Shown here one piece after another: positions 1-14,690 of a DNA stretch of 64,000 bases. Within the stretch, counting starts at the first letter, position 1; the number at the start of each line of letters is the position of its first letter. Source of the DNA: Paraspadella gotoi (taxonomy: Eukaryota > Chaetognatha). The translations under genes were made by a program, and so were the position numbers. The notes beneath the pieces were generated by a model, which saw only the letters and a list, made by a program, of their open reading frames with translations, did not search any database and was not told the DNA's origin. The stretch is taken from positions 4,906,152-4,970,151 of the forward strand of contig CM119270.1 of the NCBI GenBank assembly GCA_051294375.1, read 5' to 3'.

Positions 1-3470
<3,470 letters not shown>

Positions 3471-4224
3471 AAAAAAAAAAACAAAATAAAACAACAAAAA
3501 ACAAAGAGACAAAACTGGGATGAAGATTGTTTTTAAAACGCCCAACCAGCCCTAATTTTCAGACGCTTGGGTCCTGAATCTTTTATCGTCTCGCTCTCCA
3601 TCCTTTTTTTTCCCTTTATTTTTTTGCCTTTTAAATTGTTAATTTGGATTCACATGCGCCGTGGTCCTCTCCGTCCATTGGAAAATTCTCCATCCCATGA
3701 AATCAAACTTCCACAAACTAAAAATACATTTTCGTCGCGTTGTTGTTGTTGTTTATTCTGGCTAATTTTTAGGGTTTTTTGTCAACACGATTTTTATGCA
3801 ATTTATTACATTTAATAAACGAGTTCACCTTAGACAGGCTTTTAAACAAGACAAATATCAATCAAGTTTATTAACTCCCTAAAGTATTCACTCGTTCTCT
3901 AACTCCGCTTCAATAATACCATATATAATACTTAAGTTTGTTTTTAGTTAAGTTTAAAAATGTTAAAAACAAAACCAAGCGCGTACGCGTCTCGCTACGT
4001 GTGGTCGACCGAGGTACTGAAAAGGAAATGGAGCAACAAACTTGGAATTGTGTGGTGAACCAAATAGAAGAATTTCGCTCGACGCGATGGGAAGCGGAAA
4101 GAAAACAATGAGATCAGGGATGGCGAGATAAAAATGGAAATAGGGTTGACGACGGAGAGAAAAGAGAAGAAAAGGGAAGAAAGGAAAAAGAAAAATAAGA
4201 AAAGATAAAAATGGGAGAAGAAAA
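3471..4224. repeat. Direct duplication, left copy (abuts a 25-N gap)
   Basis: This segment recurs in the same orientation at about 4250-4975. Shared landmarks include CAAAGAGACAAAACTGGGAT, GACAGGCTTTTAAACAAGAC and CTCGCTACGTGT. The two copies differ mainly by one-base insertions and deletions. The layout (copy, 25 N, copy) looks like overlapping contig ends that were not merged. No gene was recognised. Confidence 0.85.
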
Positions 4225-4249
4225 NNNNNNNNNNNNNNNNNNNNNNNNN
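4225..4249. other. Assembly gap, exactly 25 N
   Basis: One of six gaps of exactly 25 N in the window. The others are at 23495, 29057, 32898, 54355 and 57506. The uniform size implies a placeholder and not a measured distance. Confidence 0.98.
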
Positions 4250-4975
4250 AAAAAAAAACAAACAAAAAACAAAGAGACAAAACTGGGATGAGATTGTTTT
4301 TAAAACGCCCAACCAGCCTAATTTTTCAGACGCTTTGGTCCTGATCTTTATCGTCTCGCTCTCCATCCTTTTTTTTCCCTTTATTTTTTTCCTTTTAATT
4401 GGTTAATTTGGATTCACGCGCCGTGTCTCTCCGTCCATTGGAAATTCTCCATCCATGAAATCAACTTCCACCAAAACTAAAATACATTTTCGTCGTCGTT
4501 GTTGTTGTTGTTATTCTGGCTAATTTTTAGGGTTTTTTGTCAACCGATTTTTATGCAATTTATACATTTTATAAACGAGTTCACCTTAGACAGGCTTTTA
4601 AACAAGACAAATAATCAAGTCAAGTTTATTAACTCCTAAAGTATTCAATCGTTCTTCTAACTCGCTTCAAAATACCATATATAATACTTAAGTTTGTTTT
4701 TAGTTTAAGTTTAAATGTTAAAAACAAAACCAAGCGCGTACCGTCTCGCTACGTGTCGACCGAGGTACGAAAAGGAATGGAGCAACAACTTGGAATTGTG
4801 TGGTGACCAAATAGAGAATTTCGCTCGACCGATGGGAAGGGAAAGAAACAATGAGATCAGGGAATGGGAGATAAAATGGAAAAGGGTTGACGACGGAGAA
4901 GAAAAAGAGAAGAAAAGGGAAGAAAAGGGAAAAAGGGAAAATAGAAAAAAAAGATAAAAATGGAGAGAAAATGGA
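4250..4975. repeat. Direct duplication, right copy
   Basis: This is the second copy of 3471-4224, with many single-base indel differences. It continues into A/G-rich sequence to about 5040. Confidence 0.85.
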
Positions 4976-5109
4976 AAATGGTTGATGGGAGAGAAGAAAA
5001 AGGGAAAAAGGGAAAATAGAAAAAAAGAGATAAATGGAGAAAAAATGTGTAGAACCAAAAAAAATTATTAATCTTTGAGACATTCATCCAGTGTTGGTTT
5101 TTAGCTCAT

Positions 5110-5112
5110 CAT

Positions 5113-5157
<45 letters not shown>

Positions 5158-5176
5158 AGAAGAAGAGAGAGAGAGA
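5110..5176. repeat. (GA)n microsatellite
   Basis: Interrupted GA repeat. It is followed at 5215-5285 by a GAAA/AAGG purine tract and then by AT-rich sequence without a gene. Confidence 0.9.
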
Positions 5177-5540
5177 TAATTAACAACACATACACGTCCC
5201 ATTAATCGCTTAGAAGAAAAGAAATAAAAAGAAAGAAGAAAGAAAGAAAGAAAGAAAAAAAGAAAGAAAGAAGGAAAGGAAGGCATTTTCGCAGTTGACT
5301 TGAGCGATAAGAAAGAGCGAGAGAGCGAGAGAGCGAGTGGGCGACTATTAGTTAAGACTTAAGACTCAAGAAGACAAGAGACAAAAGTGAAAAGATAGAG
5401 AGGGAGTGATGGTGATGTTGATGGTGAAATTAATGAAGGAGAAACGATGGATCAATTGTCAAAAAATGAGGATGTGATTAAAATTGTGATTATTCACTGA
5501 TTCTTTGTGAATCGCAAATCGCTCTTTTCTTGCCCTAGAA

Positions 5541-5603
5541 TAGGCGAGAGAGAGAGAGATAGAGAGAGAGAGACGGAGAGAAGAGGAGAGAGAGAGAGAG
5601 TAG

Positions 5604-5640
<37 letters not shown>
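5541..5640. repeat. (GA)n microsatellite
   Basis: About 100 bp of GA repeats. It sits directly before the purine minisatellite at 5690-6240. Confidence 0.95.
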
Positions 5641-5689
5641 TGTCTGTTTTTGAAGGGAGATCGATTATCGCAACGAAACAAAAAACACG

Positions 5690-6210
5690 CAAAGGAAGAG
5701 AAAGAAAGAGAAAATTCTAGAGAGGAAAGGAAAGAGAAAAGGAGGAAGGAGAAAGAAAAAGAAAATTCCAGGGAGGAAAGGAAAGTAAAGAGAAAAGGAG
5801 GAAGGAGAAAGAAGAGAAAATTCGAGGGAGAAAAGTAAAGTAAAGAGAACATGAGAAAGGAGAAAGAAAGAGAAAATTCGAGGGAGGAAAGAAAAGGAAA
5901 GAGAAAAGGAGGAAGTAGAAAAAAAGAGAAAATTCGAGGGAGGAAGGAAAGTAAAAAGAAAAGAAGGAAAAAGAAAGAAAGAGAAAATTTGAGGGAGGAA
6001 AGAAAAGGAAAGAGAAAAGGAGGAAGGGGAAAGAAAGAGAAAATTCGAGGGATGAATGAACAAGAAAGAGAAAAGGAGGAAGAAGAAAGAAAGAGAAAAA
6101 TCGAGGTATGAAAGGAAAGGAGAAAAGAGAAAAGGAGGAAGAAGAAAGAAAGAGAATCGAGGGAGGAAAGGAAAGGAGAAAAGGAGGAAGGAGAGAGAGA
6201 GAGAGAGAAG

Positions 6211-6240
<30 letters not shown>
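5690..6240. repeat. Purine minisatellite, unit about 55 bp
   Basis: About nine tandem units, each starting near GAAAATTCGAGGGAGGAAAG (around 5713, 5761, 5816, 5872, 5927, 5984, 6038, 6095 and 6153). Each continues with GAAAAGGAGGAAG-like sequence, and the array ends in a GA run (6197-6245). Lys/Glu/Arg open frames through it are repeat translations. Confidence 0.85.
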
Positions 6241-6245
<5 letters not shown>

Positions 6246-6249
<4 letters not shown>

Positions 6250-8160
6250 TAAAAGAGAATGTGTTGAAAACGAAATTCCGTTTGGCGCAAGCGCAGAAAT
6301 GAGGCTTTTCGGCGGCAGCCAGTGTCAGATTAAATGGCCAGCGGGGTCGAGGGGGGCAGAGAAAAGGGAATGGGCTGAGGGTTATTGGGGTAATAGGTAT
6401 TGGGGTAAGGGGTTAAGGGGAGTGAGGGAAAGAACATAAGATGAGATAAACCGATCGTAGTCGTTGTCGTTGTTGTGGAAACGTGAAATGCAATGGAGAT
6501 GGAAAGAATTTGAAGATTCTTGACGAATAGGAAAATGATAAGAAAAGGCAAAAGAAAAAGGTAGGGAAAATGTAGGAAAAATGTAGGAACTATAAAAGAA
6601 TAAACAAAGAGAAAACTGAAAACAGTTCAAAAATGAAATTTGAAAGAAAAACAGAAAAGAGAATTGAGGAACGAATGAGACTCGAGTGAAGGAGAATAGA
6701 GATGAGCTTGAAACAACAACCTCCGTAGCCTTCAGCGCCGCTGCCGCAGCCACCCGCATCCGCCGCAGCCTCAGCCGCCGCAGCCTCAGCCCTTGCTTCC
6801 GTCATTCTCACATCCGCGACGCAATCGATACATCCTTCTCGGAATCACCGACGAACCTCGGATCACATGGAGATATATCCGGTTAGGGATGAGAAAATGG
6901 ACGACGACGACGACGACGACCACGACGATGAATTTGAATAACGAATGTATATATGTATATGTATATATAAATAAAATTACGAGGTGAAAAAAAATTAAGT
7001 CTCCGATCAGAAATCTAGTCTCGAAAGATCAGGTAAAAAATATATTCAGATTCGTGAGACATCGGGTCAGAAATCGCATCGGGTCATTTAAAAACCGGGT
7101 CAGAAATTGCGAGAATCTCAGAGAGAAATTGGGTTCCCGATTCGGGTCATAAATACGAATTCTGACGAAGAATTGAGTCGAGGAATCCAGTCACGTCTTC
7201 GGGGGAACGCGGGTCTGAAATCCAGTCACGAACTGTGAATATCACGGACCAAGCTGGCGGAAAGGGAAGGTTTCACGCTGTCGAAACTGGCGCGGTCAAT
7301 CTTTAATGGAATTAGACGCAGAGTGATGGCGAGGGTAACGTGACTCGCGTGAGTCGCATGATAATCATTGTTAAAATATTGATTCTCACTTTTGGTAAAT
7401 GTGTCACGCTGTCAGTAGACGTAGGATCCGTCACAGATCCGTGACGTGAGACGAGAATGAACTATCAATCAGGCCCAGCTTTAAACGCGCCACGACGTCA
7501 AGCAAGGATCCCATCGGTCACGCGAGAAAGAGGGAACCATCGGCCACGCCCATGAAGCGCACGTGCGTAGTTGGAGGTGCAGGAAACAGATGCGCGCCGA
7601 TTTGGAGGAGGGAGATGGGATCCGAACGGACAGATGCGAGCAGAGAGGACTGATGCGGTCTGAGCGGACTGATGCGAGAAGAGAGGACGGATGCGATCTG
7701 AGCGGACTGATGCGAGAAGAGATGCTAACGAGAAAATGAATTGGATTAAGGGCGGGAACGGAGAGGAGCGATGGGGGAGGGGGGGAGGGAGGAAGGGAGG
7801 AAGGAAGGGAGGAAGGGAGGGAGGGAGGAGGAGCGGGATGGGGGATTAGGGGAGAAAGAAGTATAAGGAGGAGGAAGAGGAAGAGAACTACCGAGATTGA
7901 ATGTCATCGGAAATTGATTTTGGAATTGAGGTTGAGCGGATTCGGCGGAAATATTTGAATGACCATTTGGGGACCCAGAAAATCAAACTGGAAGAGAGGA
8001 TGAAAACAAAGAGAGGATATATATTTGCTTGATATACAAGATACGAATATTTATACATCAGATGTAAGTGCAGCTGAGGAAAAGGAATTGCATCGAATTG
8101 TAATCTGGAAAAAGTACTTTTCATCTAATGAAATATTTCAAGGGTCGATGGAGAGAAAAA
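6246..8160. other. Gene-free stretch, mixed composition
   Basis: No exon was recognised. It contains a GC-rich CCGCAG/GCCGC repeat patch (6735-6800), a GAC trinucleotide run (6899-6930) and a TATATG patch (6943-6970). A region of scattered GGGTCAGAAATC-like motifs follows (7005-7230), then a tandem repeat of GACTGATGCGAG units (7628-7725) and a GGGA/GGAA tract (7770-7885). It could hold 5' flanking sequence of a neighbouring gene, but nothing shows this. Confidence 0.4.
7628..7725 (+). repeat. Short tandem repeat, unit about 36-38 bp
   Basis: About two and a half units of GACTGATGCGAGAAGAGAGG alternating with GATGCGATCTGAGCG. Confidence 0.7.
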
Positions 8161-8172
8161 TAATAAAAGGAA

Positions 8173-8174
<2 letters not shown>

Positions 8175-8265
<91 letters not shown>
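8175..8265. repeat. (GA)n microsatellite
   Basis: About 45 uninterrupted GA units. Confidence 0.97.
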
Positions 8266-8266
<1 letters not shown>

Positions 8267-9480
8267 AAAATTATTACTTTGGCGTCGCCTTTGTTTTTAA
8301 AACAAAGAGACAAATCTAGTTCTAAAGATACATACTTCTGGGATTAAACAATTGGAAAATAACAATTAATCATTGTTATAGATAGAGAGAATAAAAGAGA
8401 AGTTGAGAAAGAGAATAGAGAGTGAGAAAGAGAAAAGAGAAAAGAGAGAATGAAAGAGAAGATGAGAGAGAGAAAATTACTTCCGTTTTTAATATCGTTG
8501 CAGCCCGTTATTTTTTGACGACGACAAGCTAAAAGAGAAAGATAATGGCTAACAGTGACAAATCCTCTTATGACTGAATTAAGTATACAATTTTTTTCCT
8601 TCATCCTTGCATGTTTTCTGTTTTTTTCTCTCTCTCTNNNNNNNNNNNNNNNNNNNNNNNNNNNNNNNNNNNNNNNNNNNNNNNNNNNNNNNNNNNNNNN
8701 NNNNNNNNNNNNNNNNNNNNNNNNNNNNNNNNNNNNNNNNNNNNNNNNNNNNNNNNNNNNNNNNNNNNNNNNNNNNNNNNNNNNNCTCTCTCTCTTTCTC
8801 TCTCTCTCCCTCTTATCTCCCCCCTTTTCCCTCCCTGAAATGCCATCAATTTTTTCCTCTCGTATTGGCTTTTGTCTATTAATTTCGTATTTGGCATAGG
8901 AGAAAGAAAGGCGCTCTCTGATTGGCCGCTTTCGCCACTGCGGAAACGCTCCTCATTGGTCGAAGAGCGAAGGAGAAAATGCGGCATGAGAAACGTGAGA
9001 AGAGAATGTTAACGTCGGGGGGCGAGGGAGAAGGAAGTTTGGATAAAGAAGAAGAGAGGGAGAGGAGAGGAAAGGAAAGGACAAGGAACGATGGAACGCG
9101 AAAGGAACGGAAGAACGGAAAGGAAGAAAGGAAAGGAAAGAAAGGAAAAGGAAATAGGAAAGCGAAAGGAAAGGAAAGAAGGAAAGGAAAGGAAAGAGGA
9201 AAGGAATAACGAGAAATTACGGAGCGAGCCGAGAGATGAGCAGAGAGGAGAGCAAAGAAACGGATGCAGAGAAGACGAGAGAGAGCAGAGAGAGAAGAGG
9301 AGCAGATCGGACGAGCAGAGAAGAGACGAGAGAGATCGAGAGGATTGCGACGAGTAGAAGAGAGACGAGCAGAAGAACAGAAAGGCGCGAAAAAAAGCAC
9401 TAATGGCGAAAAAAGTTCTATATTCTATTAAAAAAGAAATAAATAAATGAATAAGTAAACGTTTTTAAAATGTAGCATAT
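8266..9480. other. Gene-free stretch with CT tract, gap and purine tract
   Basis: It includes a CT repeat interrupted by a gap of 148 N (8638-8785), which is probably an unresolved longer repeat. Two ATTGG (inverted CCAAT) motifs lie at about 8917 and 8956 in a GC-rich patch. A GGAAAG-type purine tract runs from 9035 to 9360. The CCAAT pair may be promoter sequence, but no transcript can be attached to it. Confidence 0.5.
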
Positions 9481-12395
9481 TAAGCAAAGGCATTCGAGAA
9501 AGATGAGACAATTGCGGTTGTGGCGTCGAACAAAAGTGGGAGAGAAGACGCCTGATCGTCAAAAGCAGACGGAATACGAAGCAAACAAATCAGCGAAGGC
9601 GAACAAATAAAAACTGACAAAACGAATAAATAAATTAGAGTAAAACATATTCGAGTAAAAAATTGAAAAGACGACAAGCTCAGACAAAATGCAAACTTTA
9701 AAAAAATTGGAGTTAACTCGTTAGTTTTTATTGATTATAGTTCTATAATTTTTTTGATTGTAAATGTAAAGAAAATTGCGCCTGCAATATATCTATGCAA
9801 AGGAAATAAAATTTTCTGTTTCATGCTACCGATGGCAAAGGACAAAATAAATTAGGAGGAAAGAATCTAATAAAAAGAGAAAGTAAAAGGTGAAACTGAA
9901 AACAAAATGGAGGAAAGGAAAACTGGAAAAAGTAAGAAACAAACGACATAGAGACAAATAAAAAAAAGGAAGTGAAGGAATGAAAAGAAAAGAAAAGAAA
10001 AAAAGGAGGAAGGAACAGAAAAAAAAAAAACTAAAGAAAGAAATGAAGCCGGAAGCCAAATCAAATTTACAAAGGACGCGAATTTTTGAGCGTACGTGAA
10101 GAGAAAGCGGAAAAAAGAGGAAAGCAATAAAAGCGTAATAGTCGCGAACGGGAGACCCATAAAGAAACAGAAGGGACACCGACGACGACAACGACAACGA
10201 CAACAGCGCCATACATAAGGCTTAGTCTACATGAAGAATTCCCAGTCACGAATGAATTATCTCGTTCCATTCGTTATCCCTCGAGTGACGGGAAAAGAGA
10301 AAGAGAGGGGGCGTGGGGGGGGGGAGGGAAAAATATTTTATTATAGAATGGGAATTATAAAGGAAGAATAATGGACAAAGGGGAAAAAAATAAAAAAAGG
10401 CAGTGGGAGAGTGAGTAAAAGAGGGAAAAAAAAGATAATAGGAAATATACTTTAATAAATAGTAAAAAAAAAAAAAGAAAAAGAAAATAGAAAGACGTGA
10501 TAAAAATAAAGGAAAACCAAAGTCAAAACTGAAAATAAAAGAGAAGAAATAAATTAGTTAGATAAATAACAACAACAACAACAACAACCCCGAAAAAAAG
10601 AAAACCAAATCACATTTGCTGACTTCATCAACATTTTTTTTTCGGGGGGGGGGAGCGGGAGGGGGTGGGGAACAGAGATTAGGCGTTTAAAAAACGTTGA
10701 GCGATTCGTTCGTTCGGACGGATTCTGCGAAACTATGCAAACGAAATCAATACGGACAAATGAATAGATTTGGTGCACGGAGAAAGGGGAAGATTTGGGG
10801 CACGGACAAAGGAGAACAAATGTAAGTCGCACGTGATTGAGAATGACTCTGAGCCAAGCGTTGTCGGGAGGAAAACTGGCAGTTTAGATGATACTGAAAA
10901 TAAAAGAAGGAAAAAAAAACAAACAAAATTTCAAGGTACCATAGATTTTACTTTTAGATGAACAATAGAAAACATATTTAAAAGGGAATGTTACTACCAA
11001 CATTTTTTAAAATTTATATTTGATTCCTAATCGACATGGCTGCTTTGCTGGGGACCGTTGTAGGGACAAATGTGAGAGTGAGAGTGAGAGAGAGAGAGAA
11101 CTAGAGTGAGAGAGAGAGATTTGCATAAGTAATGGAAATCCAGATAAGACCAGCCACCAGAATCTGGACTTTTTTGGTGCAAAAAAAAAAAACAGTTGCT
11201 ATTTTTAGTTGAGGCGTGAACATTCCCAAAGCAACGTTATAAGACAATTGAGAGTCGGTCGGTCGGTTGGTCTATCCATTAATATATCTTACTTATATTT
11301 AAATAGAAATAATTTATATAATAGTAAAATAGACTTATTTCTCAACTTTCTAAATAATTGCTCTAATCTTTGTACATTTTTTAAAAAATCTGATTATCTA
11401 ACCAAAAAAATCTATATAAATAATTTATTTTTTACTGATTCGCGTAGGTTAAAGATTAGCTTAATGGATATACTATATAAAACGTTCGTTGTCAGTATAC
11501 TTATATGTTCACTTACATGATCGAAAACTACCTTAAAATATAATACAATAATGTAATAATGCGGCGCGACACCTTAGAATCAGCGTTCCTCGTTTTCTCG
11601 CGGGAAACGAGGATCGTTAATCTCGTTAGTTCAACTTGGTTAAACTGATTATCACATTATCACACGGTGATGCATTTAGAATAACGTTTGTTTATGCTGA
11701 AGTTAGCGAGAGTGGGAATCTTTCACTAACGCAATGAGTTGTATTTAAATAAAGATTGTAATTCTAATCTATTTTAAACATACAGTTTAAAACACGAAAC
11801 CCGTGTTAAAACGAATTTTGTTTGTGAATTTTTGTGACTATATGTAAGTAATATATTTTAATGGTTAAGGGTTGAATAATTAAAGTGACGCTTCGTTAAT
11901 TTCCTGTCAATTTCGCCTTAATGTGACGTCGCATTGTTCATTTGTTCAAAGCGGATAAAATTTTTCCATTAATGATAAAGCTCAGGAAAAAAAAGCGTCG
12001 TTAAAAAAAATTGTATGTTTAGCATTAAAATTTATTCAGATAATAAGAAAAAAATAAATATGAAATAGATTGTCAAAACCATTCTACTGGATGTATTATT
12101 CCCTCACAAAATTCCACGATGGAAATTCGTAAGGAACAAACTGACATTTTTTTCCCCCCATTTTTCGTTTTCAAACAACAAATTGAATCTCTGTCTCTGA
12201 CGTTAAAACTTTTTTTTTCAATCCCCGCGGCTCTAAAGGAAGAAAAAAAAACTGGATTAAAATGTATTAAAATAGATTAAAGCGAAAAAGAGAGAAAAAA
12301 TGGGGATAAAATGCTACATCAGTCGCGAGCAGACGAACGGAGCCCCGGTTTGTTTGCCCGCCGAGTTAGGGAGGAGACAAACACTGGCGGCAATG
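9481..12395. other. Gene-free AT-rich stretch
   Basis: No exon was recognised. It contains A/G-rich patches (9840-10070), a CAA/GAC trinucleotide run (10178-10205), a poly-G block (10313-10325) and CAACAA repeats (10567-10590). A second poly-G block lies at 10634-10650, a GA repeat at 11070-11120 and a small perfect hairpin at 11588-11612 (CCTCGTTT ... AAACGAGG). Confidence 0.5.
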
Positions 12396-12396
12396 G

Positions 12397-12514
<118 letters not shown>

Positions 12515-13001
12515 GACGGATCAATGGAAACACAACCTATCACAAGTGGAGATGAAGCGATGCGTGACGGTATACGGGAGGGATCCTTATGAGAACCGTG
12601 GAGGAGGAGGAGGAGGAGGAAGAAGATGAGGAGGAGGAAGAGGAAAAGGGAGGAACGGCACGGAGGAGTTGAGTATGAAAGAGCGAGCACCATGGAATAA
12701 AGCGTGGGCGTGCCAAGCTGAGCAAAGTTGGATCTATAGAGTCTGGATTGCGGTCGGGAGCCGAGGACGGGAAACCTCGCCACAGTTTCGACCCATAGAG
12801 AAACTCAAAAAAGTCTTTCGATGCGAAAAAAAAAAGAAGGGTAAAGTGAATGTGGACCAGTTTTGCCTTGAGAAGGAGAGGGAGGAAGAGGAGGAGGAGG
12901 ATGAGGAGGAGGGGGAAGAGGAGGGGAGAGGGAGCTAAAAAGGGTGGAACGCGCTACTTATTTTTGCAAGGACTTGTAAAGCTAAAGTGGGCGGATCCGT
13001 A

Positions 13002-13074
<73 letters not shown>
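13002..13074. repeat. (GA)n microsatellite
   Basis: Uninterrupted GA dinucleotides. Confidence 0.97.
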
Positions 13075-13078
<4 letters not shown>

Positions 13079-13152
13079 TCTTTTTCATCATGAGAGGATG
13101 AGAAAGACGATTTCATGCGACGCGAGTTTTCGACTTGAAAAGGAAGAAGGAA

Positions 13153-13258
13153 CTTGATGATGATGATGATGATGACGATGATGATGATAATGAAGGAACA
13201 GAGGCTGATGATTATGATGATGATGATGATGATGATGGTTATAATTATGATGATAAAG
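13153..13258. repeat. (GAT)n trinucleotide repeat
   Basis: GATGATGAT runs with interruptions; in one frame they read as poly-Asp. Splice signals and flanking coding sequence are not evident. Confidence 0.9.
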
Positions 13259-14614
13259 AAAGAGTAATGAAGGTTAAACGAAAAATATTTAACTTCAACT
13301 ATAACTTATTCAAGTTATTATTTTTTTTTTTGCAAAACGAAATAAGAAAAAAACTAGAAAAATAATTATATTACTTAGAGATATTGAAAAACTTTTAAAA
13401 AAATAATGACGCACGGGAAGGAAAATAAAGGAAAGAAAGAAGAAAATGACGCAAAGGATGCGTCAAAAATGACGCAGAGGAAATGATGCGTCTCAAAAAA
13501 AGGAAGTTTTAACTCGACGAATGACGTCGAGAGAAAATGGGTCAATGAAGGAAAGAGAAAATGAATGGCGCAGTCGTCGTCATGGTAACGGAAGATTTGA
13601 CGAGAGACGCATTTTCGCGTTGTCGTCCAATCGAAGCGATGAGAAAAATAAATAGGAAAAGGAGTTTGGAGAAAATGGAAAAGATGTATATATTTGCTTT
13701 CATAATTGGATATATATGTATTTGGATATATATATTTGGATTCGTTGCCAAAAGTTGATTGGATGGAAATTGTGGGAATATATTTTTTGTAAGAAAATCG
13801 TACAATTTACACAAAGTGAAGTTCGGAGATGTATTCACATGGTTAGAAAATCTCTGGGTAAAATTAAGAAAGTTCACAAAAAAATGTCACGACTAGAAAA
13901 GTCTACATAAAATGCAGAGACAAAGCGTAAAGTTACATAATTCGATATAAACAAATATAAATAAATAAATGTTTCAAAAGTCTTTAAGTCGATAAAAGTC
14001 GTAAGAAAATTAATCAAGGAAAATAAAACGGAGAGAAAAATTCGAGCGAATCATTAAAGTAAGAAGAAAAAAAATTATTATTTGATCTAAGATCTTCTTT
14101 CTCATTTCAAGGATAATTCTTATAACCTATCTTCTTTCTCTTTGTCTCTTCTTAGTATTTCTCTTTCTCGTTCCAAGTCTAATTCGGTCAACGTTTCCCT
14201 CTCCTTATTTTTTCGCATCTTCTTAATTTCCTTACATCTCATCTCACGGAGCAAAACGTTTCTCTCTCCCATTAACATTTATATTCACTAATTGCATATA
14301 ATTCTCTAATCGTTATAAAGCACCCTATCTCATAGCTACACTCTTCCACGAGACGACTCTGGCCAAATGCCCATCCATGTTGGCCCGTCGGACGTTTTAT
14401 CGTCCTCGCCATTGGCCTCTCGTTTTGGCTTCTCTCAAGTGGCTCCCCTCCGAAACCCGATTATCATTTTCTTTCGACCTGACCCCAATCGAAATCTTCA
14501 AGTCGCTCGAATCTTGAAGAGAATCGATTACGTAAATTAGCGCCGGAGTCAACGACGACGACGACAAAGACGACGACGAAGATGACCCGTTTGGCCTCAA
14601 TGAAGACGCCGGCG

Positions 14615-14649
<35 letters not shown>

Positions 14650-14690
14650 GCTTCCTTTTTTCTCTCTCTTGTTCTCCCGCCTCTGGTTAA
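13259..14690. other. Gene-free stretch
   Basis: AT-rich with pyrimidine-rich sequence at 14090-14290. A GTT run lies at 14614-14650, preceded by GAC repeats (14552-14580). Several TGACGC/GACGCA motifs occur between 13405 and 13530. No exon was recognised. Confidence 0.45.

Noticed and set aside
13135-13365. Poly-Asp open frame
   Set aside because: Produced by the GAT repeat; flanks are AT-rich with no coding signal.
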